From assembly GCA_021850375.1 (NCBI GenBank), contig JAJZLZ010000035.1, positions 8,921 to 14,918 of the forward strand: a stretch of DNA of 5,998 nt, read 5' to 3'. The DNA comes from Microcaldota archaeon (lineage in GTDB: Archaea; Micrarchaeota; Micrarchaeia; Micrarchaeales; Micrarchaeaceae). Below the pieces are notes generated by a model that ran no database searches, was not told the DNA's origin, and worked only from the letters and a program-made list of their open reading frames with translations. The translations under genes and the position numbers were made by a program. Shown here piece after piece: positions 1-5,480 of this stretch (position 1 is the first letter of the stretch; each line of letters begins with the position of its first letter).

Positions 1-106
1 AAGAGATAGAACAGAGCGCTATTGCATATATGTCCATAGAGTACGCGCTTAGCGCTAGCAATATGGCATTAAGCAAAATTAATAGATATTCTTTGTTAAG
101 TTGCAT
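1..106 (-). CDS. N-terminus of a hydrophobic membrane protein (partial, runs off left edge)
   Basis: An open frame begins with ATG at 106 and stays open through the window edge, giving about 35 residues. It starts MQLNKEYLLILLNAILALAL and continues with a further hydrophobic stretch, so it looks like a signal anchor or first membrane helix. It begins 8 nt after the stop codon of the 345-residue VirB6-like gene, on the same strand, which fits a third gene of that operon. An in-frame GTG at 115-113 shares one base with that stop codon (TAGTG) and is an alternative, translationally coupled start. No clear Shine-Dalgarno is seen before the ATG. The family cannot be recognised from so few residues. 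From its position it may be another membrane component of the same machine, but that is inference. Confidence 0.5.
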   Translation of the reverse strand, partial: MQLNKEYLLILLNAILLALSAYSMDIYAIALCSIS

Positions 107-114
107 TGAAAACA

Positions 115-1152
115 CTATACATAATATAGCCTCCCAAAACTTACCTCGGAACCAAGTATTCGTGCGATCTCCCTTATCGATATCACAGTTATTGCAAGGC
201 TGAATATTGGAAGTATTATAGATTCTATTATTACAATCGCCAAGAACGCCTCAAGCTGGCTTATAATATTTTGAAATTGATTTACAAGGCCGGATACTAA
301 CGTGGTTACATCGCTTATAATCGCGTTAAAATTATGATTTTGGTTGTTTCCGTATAAAGATGCGCTGGAGGATATGCTGCTTATTGCACCGTTTGCTGAA
401 GAGGATATTTGACTTAGCGCCGGGGCGCTTGCCATTGCTCCATAGCTGTTAACCATCATCGCATCCATAACATAGGTCATAGGAAATATTGCAAATAGCC
501 CTATTGATATTGCCATTATTGCCCCGCCTATGCGCTGGGTAAAGTAAAACGTCCTGAGCACTATCCCTACAGGCAGCATGATAGGTACTGCAACTATTGA
601 TATAAAATTTAAAAGATATCCTTGGGTTTCTATGCCTATTAGTGATATTGAAAGTAAGTCAATTGCATATCCTAGGCCGGTCATAATCGGCTTTAAGGCG
701 CTGGAAACGCCAAAGCTAATTATACCCAGATTTAAATTAATTGACCCTAAAATGCCAAGGCTACTATATAATAGAGAGGAGGAGGCAAGCATCCCAAATG
801 CTGAATCAAATATAGTCGGGTAATTTGAGCCGCCTATATTGATTGGTGAGGTTCCTATAAGATATTGGTAGGAGAAGCATATTGCATTATTGTATTGCAT
901 ATAGCTCGGGCATGAGTACTGCGATGATACGGTGCTTGTTATAGAACCCATAATGCCATTTATAAAACCGCCCGGGGAGAACGCCACTACAAGCGACCCT
1001 AATATGGCGCCGTTTATTAGAGTGTTTAATAGCAGCATCTTAGAGAATGTCTTTAATTTGCTGTCATCTAGCGCTATTCCAATGCCGAGCAAAATTCCAC
1101 CCACAGAGAGCATTATCGCAACCAGCCCTTCTCCTATCAAATATCCAAGCAT
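115..1152 (-). CDS. polytopic membrane protein, VirB6/TrbL/CedA-like channel component (candidate)
   Basis: 345 residues with about seven hydrophobic segments (near residues 5-27, 38-58, 118-146, 155-175, 178-200, 208-230 and 300-327). A loop at about 60-115 carries two cysteines (81 and 92) that could form a disulfide outside the cell. A second loop at about 240-275 is rich in Ser, Ala and Asn. Family-like signatures are the basic-then-hydrophobic stretch around 200-226 (LRTFYFTQRIGG followed by IGLFAIFPM) and a C-terminal REIARILGSEVSFG element; both recall archaeal VirB6/TrbL and CedA proteins, which form the inner-membrane channel of conjugation or DNA-import machines. This is pattern recall, not a profile match. 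The gene directly follows a VirB2-like pilin candidate, with an AGGTG Shine-Dalgarno 5 nt before ATG, so the two are probably co-translated. Alternatives are an unrelated permease or an orphan DPANN membrane protein. The CDS is certain; the family call is moderate. Confidence 0.72.
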   Translation of the reverse strand: MLGYLIGEGLVAIMLSVGGILLGIGIALDDSKLKTFSKMLLLNTLINGAILGSLVVAFSPGGFINGIMGSITSTVSSQYSCPSYMQYNNAICFSYQYLIGTSPINIGGSNYPTIFDSAFGMLASSSLLYSSLGILGSINLNLGIISFGVSSALKPIMTGLGYAIDLLSISLIGIETQGYLLNFISIVAVPIMLPVGIVLRTFYFTQRIGGAIMAISIGLFAIFPMTYVMDAMMVNSYGAMASAPALSQISSSANGAISSISSSASLYGNNQNHNFNAIISDVTTLVSGLVNQFQNIISQLEAFLAIVIIESIILPIFSLAITVISIREIARILGSEVSFGRLYYV

Positions 1153-1157
1153 TGCTG

Positions 1158-1162
1158 CACCT
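1158..1162 (-). promoter_or_regulatory. Shine-Dalgarno of the VirB6-like gene, overlapping the pilin stop codon
   Basis: On the minus strand the sequence reads TAGGTGCAGCAATG. AGGTG matches the archaeal anti-Shine-Dalgarno and lies 5 nt before the ATG at 1152, and its first two bases belong to the TAG stop of the upstream 128-residue gene. This is the best ribosome binding site in the window and fixes the start of the 345-residue protein. It also indicates that the two genes share one transcript and are translationally coupled. Confidence 0.75.
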
Positions 1163-1547
1163 AGCCAGTTGAATTTATCTGTGAGAAATTGCTAAGTATG
1201 TGCGTAGATGCAGTTGAGAGAGAGGTAGATGCAAAACTAAGAACGCCGACAACTATAGCACCTATTATTATATTTATGGCTGCAGTATGAAAATTGGCCT
1301 TTTTGTCAGGAGGTAGCATCTGACCTATAGCATAAAATATGCCCGCCACAATGAACAGCATTGCGCTTAATGCAGGGCCCAACTGGCCCAAAACACCTTT
1401 AACCTGTGATATGTCAGATATTATCTGTGGGGTCGCGCCATAGGAGAGCCTGGAAAACGCCGCAACAATAAGCATTAGCGGCAAAAATCTAATCAGCGCC
1501 AATGCTATGCTTTTGCAAAGTCTTATTTTATTTATATCTACTTTCAT
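1161..1547 (-). CDS. VirB2/TrbC-like pilin subunit candidate with signal peptide
   Basis: 128 residues. A basic N-terminus (K2, K7, R9, K12) leads into a hydrophobic segment at about 13-31 and a possible signal-peptidase site near 35-39 (LSYGA). The mature part of roughly 90 residues has two hydrophobic helices (about 55-77 and 88-107) joined by a short polar, positively charged loop PPDKKANFH (79-87), then a Ser/Thr/Asn-rich tail. This order is that of VirB2/TrbC pilins of type IV secretion and of archaeal CedA1/TedC-type pilins used for DNA import. It lacks the type III (class III) signal peptide expected of archaellin-type pilins. The next gene downstream is a VirB6-like membrane protein, which strengthens the reading. 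ATG at 1547 is preceded by a weak GTGA 4 nt away. Small two-helix membrane proteins of other function cannot be excluded without structure prediction. Confidence 0.72.
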   Translation of the reverse strand: MKVDINKIRLCKSIALALIRFLPLMLIVAAFSRLSYGATPQIISDISQVKGVLGQLGPALSAMLFIVAGIFYAIGQMLPPDKKANFHTAAINIIIGAIVVGVLSFASTSLSTASTHILSNFSQINSTG

Positions 1548-1581
1548 ATACTCACATATATTTTTATATACTTTAGTAAAG

Positions 1582-1589
1582 GTATTATA
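1582..1589 (-). promoter_or_regulatory. possible TATA box of the pilin/VirB6-like operon
   Basis: On the minus strand TATAATAC lies about 39 nt before the ATG at 1547, which would give a leader of about 12 nt containing a weak GTGA ribosome site. A second, stronger-looking box, TATATAAA at 1570-1563 preceded by CTAAAG, is only about 19 nt from the ATG and would place the transcript start inside the gene. The choice between the two is uncertain. Confidence 0.35.
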
Positions 1590-1652
1590 CTCCGATAAAT
1601 ATTAAAGCCTTTTTATCTACCAAATAGATTAGCGGGAAAAATTTGAACGGTG

Positions 1653-1658
1653 TATAAC
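1653..1658 (+). promoter_or_regulatory. possible TATA box of the EF-Tu domain 2-like gene
   Basis: TATAAC sits about 45 nt before the ATG at 1701 and would give a leader of about 19 nt. An AGGT at 1694-1697, 3 nt before the ATG, could act as a short-spaced ribosome site. The box lies in the 153-bp divergent spacer shared with the pilin operon, where no other structure such as a tRNA or long hairpin was seen. Weak evidence. Confidence 0.3.
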
Positions 1659-1700
1659 CAATAGAAATAAGAACTTTGCATCTACCATATACTAGGTTAT

Positions 1701-2138
1701 ATGGTTGACATTGACGACATAATTGCAGACGAAGAGGGAACAAGCGAAAATCGCAACATAGGGAAAACTAAAGATTACGGTGACTATAGAGATCTTGACA
1801 ATTTCTTTGAAGGCGAAAACGTCGTTGATAAACCCAATAGCGATGAGCTGAATAAAGAGGATACAGGTTCACTTGTATATATAGGAAAGGTCACGCATTA
1901 TTACCAAAAAGCCAAGGTGATAGCAATAGAGCTATCCTGCGATATTGCGTTGGAAGATAGAATTATAATAGCTGACCCTAATGGAGAGGTCAGAATGGCT
2001 GTAGAGAGCATGCAGATAGATAGAAAAAACGTTAATTTAGCTTCAAGTGGGGATTCGATTGGGATAAAGGTTGCTTCCCAAATCACATTAGGCAGCAGGG
2101 TGTATAAGGACAGCTTGCAGAATAAAAGCGAATTCTAA
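1701..2138 (+). CDS. EF-Tu domain 2-like beta-barrel protein (translation elongation factor-like)
   Basis: 145 residues in two parts. Residues 1-57 are strongly acidic and low in hydrophobics (DIDDIIADEE at 3-12), so probably disordered. Residues 58-136 form a small barrel with the signatures VYIGKVTHYY (59-68), VESMQIDRKN (101-110), and GDSIGIKV followed by GSRVYK. These match the short archaeal and bacterial 'translation elongation factor-like' proteins and the EF-Tu domain 2-like C-terminal domain of U32 peptidases, where the consensus runs IGKVTHYYPK, ESMQ, GD-VGIKV and D-VYK. There is no GTPase domain, so it is not a translational GTPase. Its role is unknown; binding RNA or a ribosome/tRNA-modifying partner is a guess from the fold. 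It is the only plus-strand gene here. Its TAA overlaps the htpX stop codon by 4 bp. Confidence 0.85.
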   Translation: MVDIDDIIADEEGTSENRNIGKTKDYGDYRDLDNFFEGENVVDKPNSDELNKEDTGSLVYIGKVTHYYQKAKVIAIELSCDIALEDRIIIADPNGEVRMAVESMQIDRKNVNLASSGDSIGIKVASQITLGSRVYKDSLQNKSEF

Positions 2139-3034
2139 TACATTTCATTGAGCCGTTTTATGCGATCGTCAATAGGAGGGTGCGTAGAAAATAGGTTTGA
2201 TAAGAACGCACCGGGTTTTATAGGATTAGAAAAATATAGCGATGAGGTCATCTCATTTACATTTTTCATCGGTGGGGTCTTTGGGTTTGCGGTATAGTTC
2301 TTTATTTTTAAAAGTGCGCTTGCAAGGCTCTTTGGATTTCTTGTTATCCTTGCGCCGTTTGCATCAGCCATATATTCCCTTTTTCTTGATATCGCTAATC
2401 TCAATAGAGTTGCAAATACAGGCGCGAGCAGTCCTATAACGATTGCCGCAATCTCAATAGTGCCTAAATTTCTTCCCTGGCCGCCAAGGCCCCCGAAGAA
2501 GAAAAATCCCCTGAATACTGCCGCAATCAAGCCTATTGCTCCGGCAAATACGACCGCTATTAGCATAAACTGTATGTCATTGTTGTATATATGCGACATC
2601 TCATGCGCTATTACACCCTCAAGCTCTTCCCTATTCATCATCTTTAGTATTCCGCTCGTCACAACAATGTACGCGTTGTTTTTGTTCCTTCCGGTTGCAA
2701 ATGCATTCGGGCTATTGTCATTTACTATGTATATCTGGGGCATCTTGACCTGCGATGCGGCCGCAAGGCCATCTACAATCTCATATAGCATTGGGTACTG
2801 ATCTTTTGACGCCACCTTAGCCCCGGCTATTTTTAGGACAAATTTATAGCCATGGAAGTAGGAAAAGGCAGCATATCCTATAATTAAAGCCGCACCGATT
2901 ATTAGCCCTACCAAGCCACCTCCGAAGAGAATAACAATAAAGAAGACGATGAGCATAAAAAACAGCATGAATATTGCCATTAGCGCTATCGACTTTATTT
3001 TGTTTTTGCTTATCTCATCAAAGAAGCTTGCCAT
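2135..3034 (-). CDS. htpX: HtpX-like M48 membrane zinc metalloprotease
   Basis: 299 residues, normal for archaeal HtpX. Two hydrophobic helices lie near 15-37 and 40-59. The zinc-binding and catalytic motif HEMSH is at 144-148 (ligands H144 and H148, catalytic E145) and the third zinc ligand is E220 in REYMADANGA. Two further hydrophobic segments (about 156-175 and 191-213) surround a Phe/Gly-rich loop (RGFFFFGGLGGQGRN). The C-terminal HPPIDDRI motif (285-292) is also typical. HtpX cleaves misfolded or damaged membrane proteins with its active site on the cytoplasmic side. The gene starts 16 nt after lemA on the same strand, a pairing also found in bacteria, so the two are likely co-transcribed. 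ATG at 3034 is preceded by GTGAT at a 5-nt spacing. All catalytic residues are present and the protein should be active. Confidence 0.96.
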   Translation of the reverse strand: MASFFDEISKNKIKSIALMAIFMLFFMLIVFFIVILFGGGLVGLIIGAALIIGYAAFSYFHGYKFVLKIAGAKVASKDQYPMLYEIVDGLAAASQVKMPQIYIVNDNSPNAFATGRNKNNAYIVVTSGILKMMNREELEGVIAHEMSHIYNNDIQFMLIAVVFAGAIGLIAAVFRGFFFFGGLGGQGRNLGTIEIAAIVIGLLAPVFATLLRLAISRKREYMADANGARITRNPKSLASALLKIKNYTANPKTPPMKNVNEMTSSLYFSNPIKPGAFLSNLFSTHPPIDDRIKRLNEMY

Positions 3035-3039
3035 AAATA

Positions 3040-3044
3040 ATCAC
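3040..3044 (-). promoter_or_regulatory. weak Shine-Dalgarno of htpX
   Basis: GTGAT on the minus strand, 5 nt before the ATG at 3034, in the 16-nt gap after lemA. It matches part of the archaeal GGAGGTGATC consensus. No TATA box is suitably placed for a separate leaderless htpX transcript, so this fits translation from an operon mRNA. Confidence 0.45.
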
Positions 3045-3050
3045 AGTATA

Positions 3051-3707
3051 TTATTCGCCATCATCCTTTGGCGCAGATGGCTGTTGCGCCTGCGCTTTTT
3101 GCTTTTTTGATGCAGCTTTCTGCGCCTTTGGCTGCATTGCATCAGATGAATCATCACCGCTGAAATCCACTTTGACCGGCTCCTCTGCCTCCTCTGGCGC
3201 CTTGAAGAACTCAGAAGGCTTGAAATGGAAGATGTTTGAGAATACATTTCCGGGAAATACCTGCAGAGCATTATTGTAATCTAGCACGTAGTCGTTATAC
3301 GAAGTTCTAACAAATGATATTTTATCCTCTGTTGCGGCTAGCTGATCTTGCAGGTTCTTAAACGACTCGGATGCCTTTAGGTCCGGATAGTTCTCAGCCA
3401 CAGCAAATAACGACTTTAGCGCCCCGCTCAGCTGGTTGTTTGCCTGCGCCTTATCTTGTATGGACCCTGATACTATCGAGCTCCTAAGAGCGGTGATCTT
3501 CGTCATCACCCCCTGTTCGTATTTCATATACCCTTTTACGGTATTTATCAAATTTGGTATCAGATCATAACGCCTCTTTAGCTGCACATCTATTTGCGCC
3601 CATGCATCCTGCACCCTATTGCGCTTTGCAACAAAACCGTTATATGTGAGAATTGCAATCAGCGCAATTATCACGACAATCGCAGCACCTACTATTAGCC
3701 CTAGCAT
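3051..3707 (-). CDS. lemA: LemA family membrane protein
   Basis: 218 residues from ATG at 3707. One N-terminal membrane helix (about 2-21) is followed by the classic LemA core: YNGFVAKRNRVQDAWAQIDV, then RRYDLIPNLINTVKGY (46-61), ENYPDLKAS (105-113), and a late NNALQVFPGN motif followed by FKPSEFF. The core is a helical-bundle domain facing outside the membrane. Residues about 171-218 are an added tail, first acidic (PEEAEEP, GDD), then rich in Lys, Ala and Gln, probably disordered. The molecular function of LemA is not established; frequent linkage to HtpX suggests a role in envelope quality control. An in-frame GTG at 3713 would add two residues, but the TATA-like box at 3738-3731 is centred about 27 nt before ATG 3707, which favours a leaderless mRNA starting there. 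htpX follows 16 nt downstream. Confidence 0.94.
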   Translation of the reverse strand: MLGLIVGAAIVVIIALIAILTYNGFVAKRNRVQDAWAQIDVQLKRRYDLIPNLINTVKGYMKYEQGVMTKITALRSSIVSGSIQDKAQANNQLSGALKSLFAVAENYPDLKASESFKNLQDQLAATEDKISFVRTSYNDYVLDYNNALQVFPGNVFSNIFHFKPSEFFKAPEEAEEPVKVDFSGDDSSDAMQPKAQKAASKKQKAQAQQPSAPKDDGE

Positions 3708-3730
3708 ATACACACCATTAAAATTACACT

Positions 3731-3738
3731 ATATTATA
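3731..3738 (-). promoter_or_regulatory. TATA box for leaderless lemA(-htpX) transcript
   Basis: TATAATAT on the minus strand in the 37-43-nt gap between the M16 gene and lemA. Its centre is about 27.5 nt upstream of the A of ATG 3707, the usual archaeal distance from TATA to transcript start. The mRNA would therefore begin at or next to the start codon. Confidence 0.55.
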
Positions 3739-3750
3739 TTTGATATGCAT

Positions 3751-4998
3751 TTAATAAGCTTGCTTTTTCTTCGGCCTCATTATTATCTTTCCTCGCTTTT
3801 CTGCTGGGATGTTTTTCTGCGAGAACATTCTAATATCATCCAGCGTTACATTTGATAAGAGTTTTGGCATCTTTAGCAAAAGGGATGGATCATTGTTCAA
3901 CATGGCGCTTGTAGTTATCCAAACCGCGCTCTCGATGCTGCGGTCAAGCAGCATGCGATAGCGTATTGCAATGGCATTTGCCATCTTTTTAACCTCGCCA
4001 GATTCGATCTCTCCGCTCTCCATTTTCTCAAGCTCTTTTAGCATCACTTCGCTCAATTTTTCCTCATTCTTTGGCTCTGTGCCCGCTTCAATAGCAAAAA
4101 ACGAGAACGAGTTATTTGGCGTGTATGAGGCTTGAGGATCATATGACAAGCCCCTCTTTTCGCGAACCTCCTCGTATAGGCGATACTGCAAAATCTCGCT
4201 TATAACATTCATTGCGATATACTCGTCCATATTGGCGCTGCCTATAGGCGAGCACCTAAATCCCATACTGACTTTAGACTGGGTAACGCCGGCTTTTTCT
4301 ATATTCATATCCTTGCGCTCGTTCTTTTGCAATGAGATCTTTCTGTGGAATTTGCTGTTTTTCCCCTCAAAGCCAGATAGGTACTTTTTTGCCATTGCTA
4401 TTCCATCTGCGGCAGATATACCTCCTGAAATTGATATGACCATATTCGATGGAAAATACCTCTCTTTGTAAATTTCATATAGTGCATCGCGTGTTATGCG
4501 CTTTATCGTGCGCTCATTATCTCCACCTATAGGCATGCCAGCAGGGTCGCCTTTGAAGAGAAGTGATGGAACGTAATCATCCATTAGATACATAGGATTA
4601 TCCATGTGTATCATGTTTTCATTTATTATTGGCCCGCGCTCCAGCTCAAATTCATCCTTTGGAATAGTCGAACATGTTACCATGTCGGATATTATCTCAA
4701 ATGCCCTGCCGGCGTTGCCGCGGTATACTTGAAGAGTATAATTTGTCTGCTCGCGATCAGTAAATGCATTATCGTTTGCACCTAATGCCTTGATATCCTC
4801 ATTTCTCTGCTTCCACGTTCGCTTCATTGTCCCTTTGAACATCATATGCTCAAGAAAATGCGCTGAGCCGTTTATCTCGGGCTTTTCATCAACCGAGCCA
4901 TATTTGACCCCTATTGATATGCCAACGCTCTGCATGCCCTTAAGCGGGAGCACATTTACAGCTATGCCATTATCAAGCTTCTTTGATGAGATATCCAT
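3751..4998 (-). CDS. M16 family zinc peptidase (single-chain M16B/processing-peptidase-like)
   Basis: 415 residues, a usual length for M16B peptidases with two homologous halves. The N-terminal half holds the inverted zinc motif HFLEH at 47-51 (ligands H47 and H51, catalytic E50), and E127 lies 76 residues after H51, the standard position of the third zinc ligand. The C-terminal half keeps the substrate-binding REKRGLSY motif with R282 and Y286. Family members form clam-shell dimers; since both catalytic and R/Y elements are in this chain and no partner gene is adjacent, a homodimer is likely. The stretch just before REKRGLSY reads SEILQYRLYEEV rather than the common glycine-rich G-G-SSRLF form. 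There is no signal peptide, so it is probably cytoplasmic, degrading peptides. It lies between a DNA-repair gene and lemA, each with its own promoter-like box. ATG at 4998 is supported by the TATA box 30 nt upstream. Confidence 0.95.
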   Translation of the reverse strand: MDISSKKLDNGIAVNVLPLKGMQSVGISIGVKYGSVDEKPEINGSAHFLEHMMFKGTMKRTWKQRNEDIKALGANDNAFTDREQTNYTLQVYRGNAGRAFEIISDMVTCSTIPKDEFELERGPIINENMIHMDNPMYLMDDYVPSLLFKGDPAGMPIGGDNERTIKRITRDALYEIYKERYFPSNMVISISGGISAADGIAMAKKYLSGFEGKNSKFHRKISLQKNERKDMNIEKAGVTQSKVSMGFRCSPIGSANMDEYIAMNVISEILQYRLYEEVREKRGLSYDPQASYTPNNSFSFFAIEAGTEPKNEEKLSEVMLKELEKMESGEIESGEVKKMANAIAIRYRMLLDRSIESAVWITTSAMLNNDPSLLLKMPKLLSNVTLDDIRMFSQKNIPAEKRGKIIMRPKKKQAY

Positions 4999-5023
4999 AT
5001 TATTACCAACTAAACCTATTTTG

Positions 5024-5031
5024 TTTTATAT
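5024..5031 (-). promoter_or_regulatory. TATA box of the M16 peptidase gene
   Basis: ATATAAAA on the minus strand, centred about 29.5 nt before ATG 4998, in the 41-nt gap after the methyltransferase gene. It predicts a transcript with a leader of only a few nucleotides. No Shine-Dalgarno is present before the ATG, which agrees with leaderless translation. Confidence 0.55.
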
Positions 5032-5039
5032 GTGCTGTA

Positions 5040-5339
5040 CTAAAACGTTATGCCTTCGCTTTTGAGCATCCCTATTTTTCTTGTGGTGCCCATCGCATAC
5101 CCGCCGACATCTCTGTTTTTGTGTATAACCCTATGGCATGGCACGTTTGGCGCAAACGGATTCTTATTTAGCGCGTTACCCACCGCTCTATATGCTTTTG
5201 GCCTTTTGATCATAACTGCAATATCACTATAGCTTGCCGTCTTACCCTTAGGTATTGATAGCGTCGCGATAAGCACATCCTTTTCAAATCTGGATAAATT
5301 AGAGCACAATATTTTCTGCTTCATGCTTTTTGTTGACAT
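5040..5339 (-). CDS. O6-alkylguanine-DNA alkyltransferase-like protein, catalytic domain only
   Basis: 99 residues, equal to the C-terminal DNA-binding/active-site domain of Ada/Ogt/MGMT proteins without the usual N-terminal domain. The active-site motif PCHRV is at 67-71 with acceptor Cys C68. Other conserved elements are SY at 37-38 (Tyr aligning with human MGMT Tyr114), RAVGNALNKNP starting at R51 (the arginine finger that flips the base), and VGGYAMG at 78-84. Because Cys is present, this is not a typical alkyltransferase-like (ATL) protein, which has Trp at that position (PWHR). It probably removes alkyl groups from O6 of guanine by irreversible transfer to C68. ATG 5339 is chosen because a TATA-like box lies 27 nt upstream; Met6 at 5324 is an alternative. 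The gene stands between a surface-protein gene and the M16 gene, all on the same strand. Confidence 0.9.
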   Translation of the reverse strand: MSTKSMKQKILCSNLSRFEKDVLIATLSIPKGKTASYSDIAVMIKRPKAYRAVGNALNKNPFAPNVPCHRVIHKNRDVGGYAMGTTRKIGMLKSEGITF

Positions 5340-5363
5340 ACCAAACCCCGCATATAATTATTG

Positions 5364-5370
5364 ATATATT
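5364..5370 (-). promoter_or_regulatory. TATA-like box of the alkyltransferase gene
   Basis: AATATAT on the minus strand, centred about 27 nt before ATG 5339, again compatible with a leaderless mRNA. The spacer is very AT-rich and holds other TATA-like strings (for example around 5372-5381), so this assignment rests mainly on its spacing. Confidence 0.4.
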
Positions 5371-5419
5371 ATTTATAAATAAATGTTTTACTTTGAAATT
5401 ACAAAAATTAGACACAAAT

Positions 5420-5425
5420 AAAAAA
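5420..5425 (-). terminator. possible oligo-T terminator of the propeller-protein gene
   Basis: Reading the minus strand after the stop codon at 5481, a run of six T occurs at 5425-5420, and a run of five T at 5407-5403. Archaeal transcription often ends at such U-rich tracts without a strong hairpin. They lie between the surface-protein gene and the promoter of the next gene, where termination is expected. The region is AT-rich overall, so the runs could be chance. Confidence 0.35.
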
Positions 5426-5480
5426 TATAATATATCTGTAATATTAGTAAACATTAATAATTGAGTGTTAATTAAATATT

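Noticed and set aside
578..1195. Plus-strand open frames opposite the VirB6-like gene (578-823 and 932-1195)
   Set aside because: They are antisense to a well-supported membrane protein, have no family signature, and arise from its codon composition.
1615..1629. Small inverted repeat ATCTA-ccaaa-TAGAT in the divergent spacer
   Set aside because: A 5-bp AT-rich stem is expected by chance and has no adjacent T-run or second copy; too weak for an operator or terminator call.
1548..1700. Possible tRNA or small RNA in the divergent intergenic region
   Set aside because: No cloverleaf arms, T-loop consensus or stable long stem was found by eye.
2242..2801. Plus-strand open frames opposite htpX
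   Set aside because: HtpX with all zinc motifs lies on the other strand; these frames have no recognisable domain and no promoter or ribosome site.
3041..3271. Arginine-rich 76-residue frame (RRQRRQRSRSKW) on the minus strand, resembling a nucleic-acid-binding peptide
   Set aside because: It is an alternate frame of the Glu/Lys/Gln-rich lemA tail; the Arg content comes from reading that coding sequence out of frame.
3711..3713. GTG start for lemA, two codons upstream of ATG 3707
   Set aside because: TATA spacing fits the ATG better, and GTG adds only two residues; it cannot be fully excluded.
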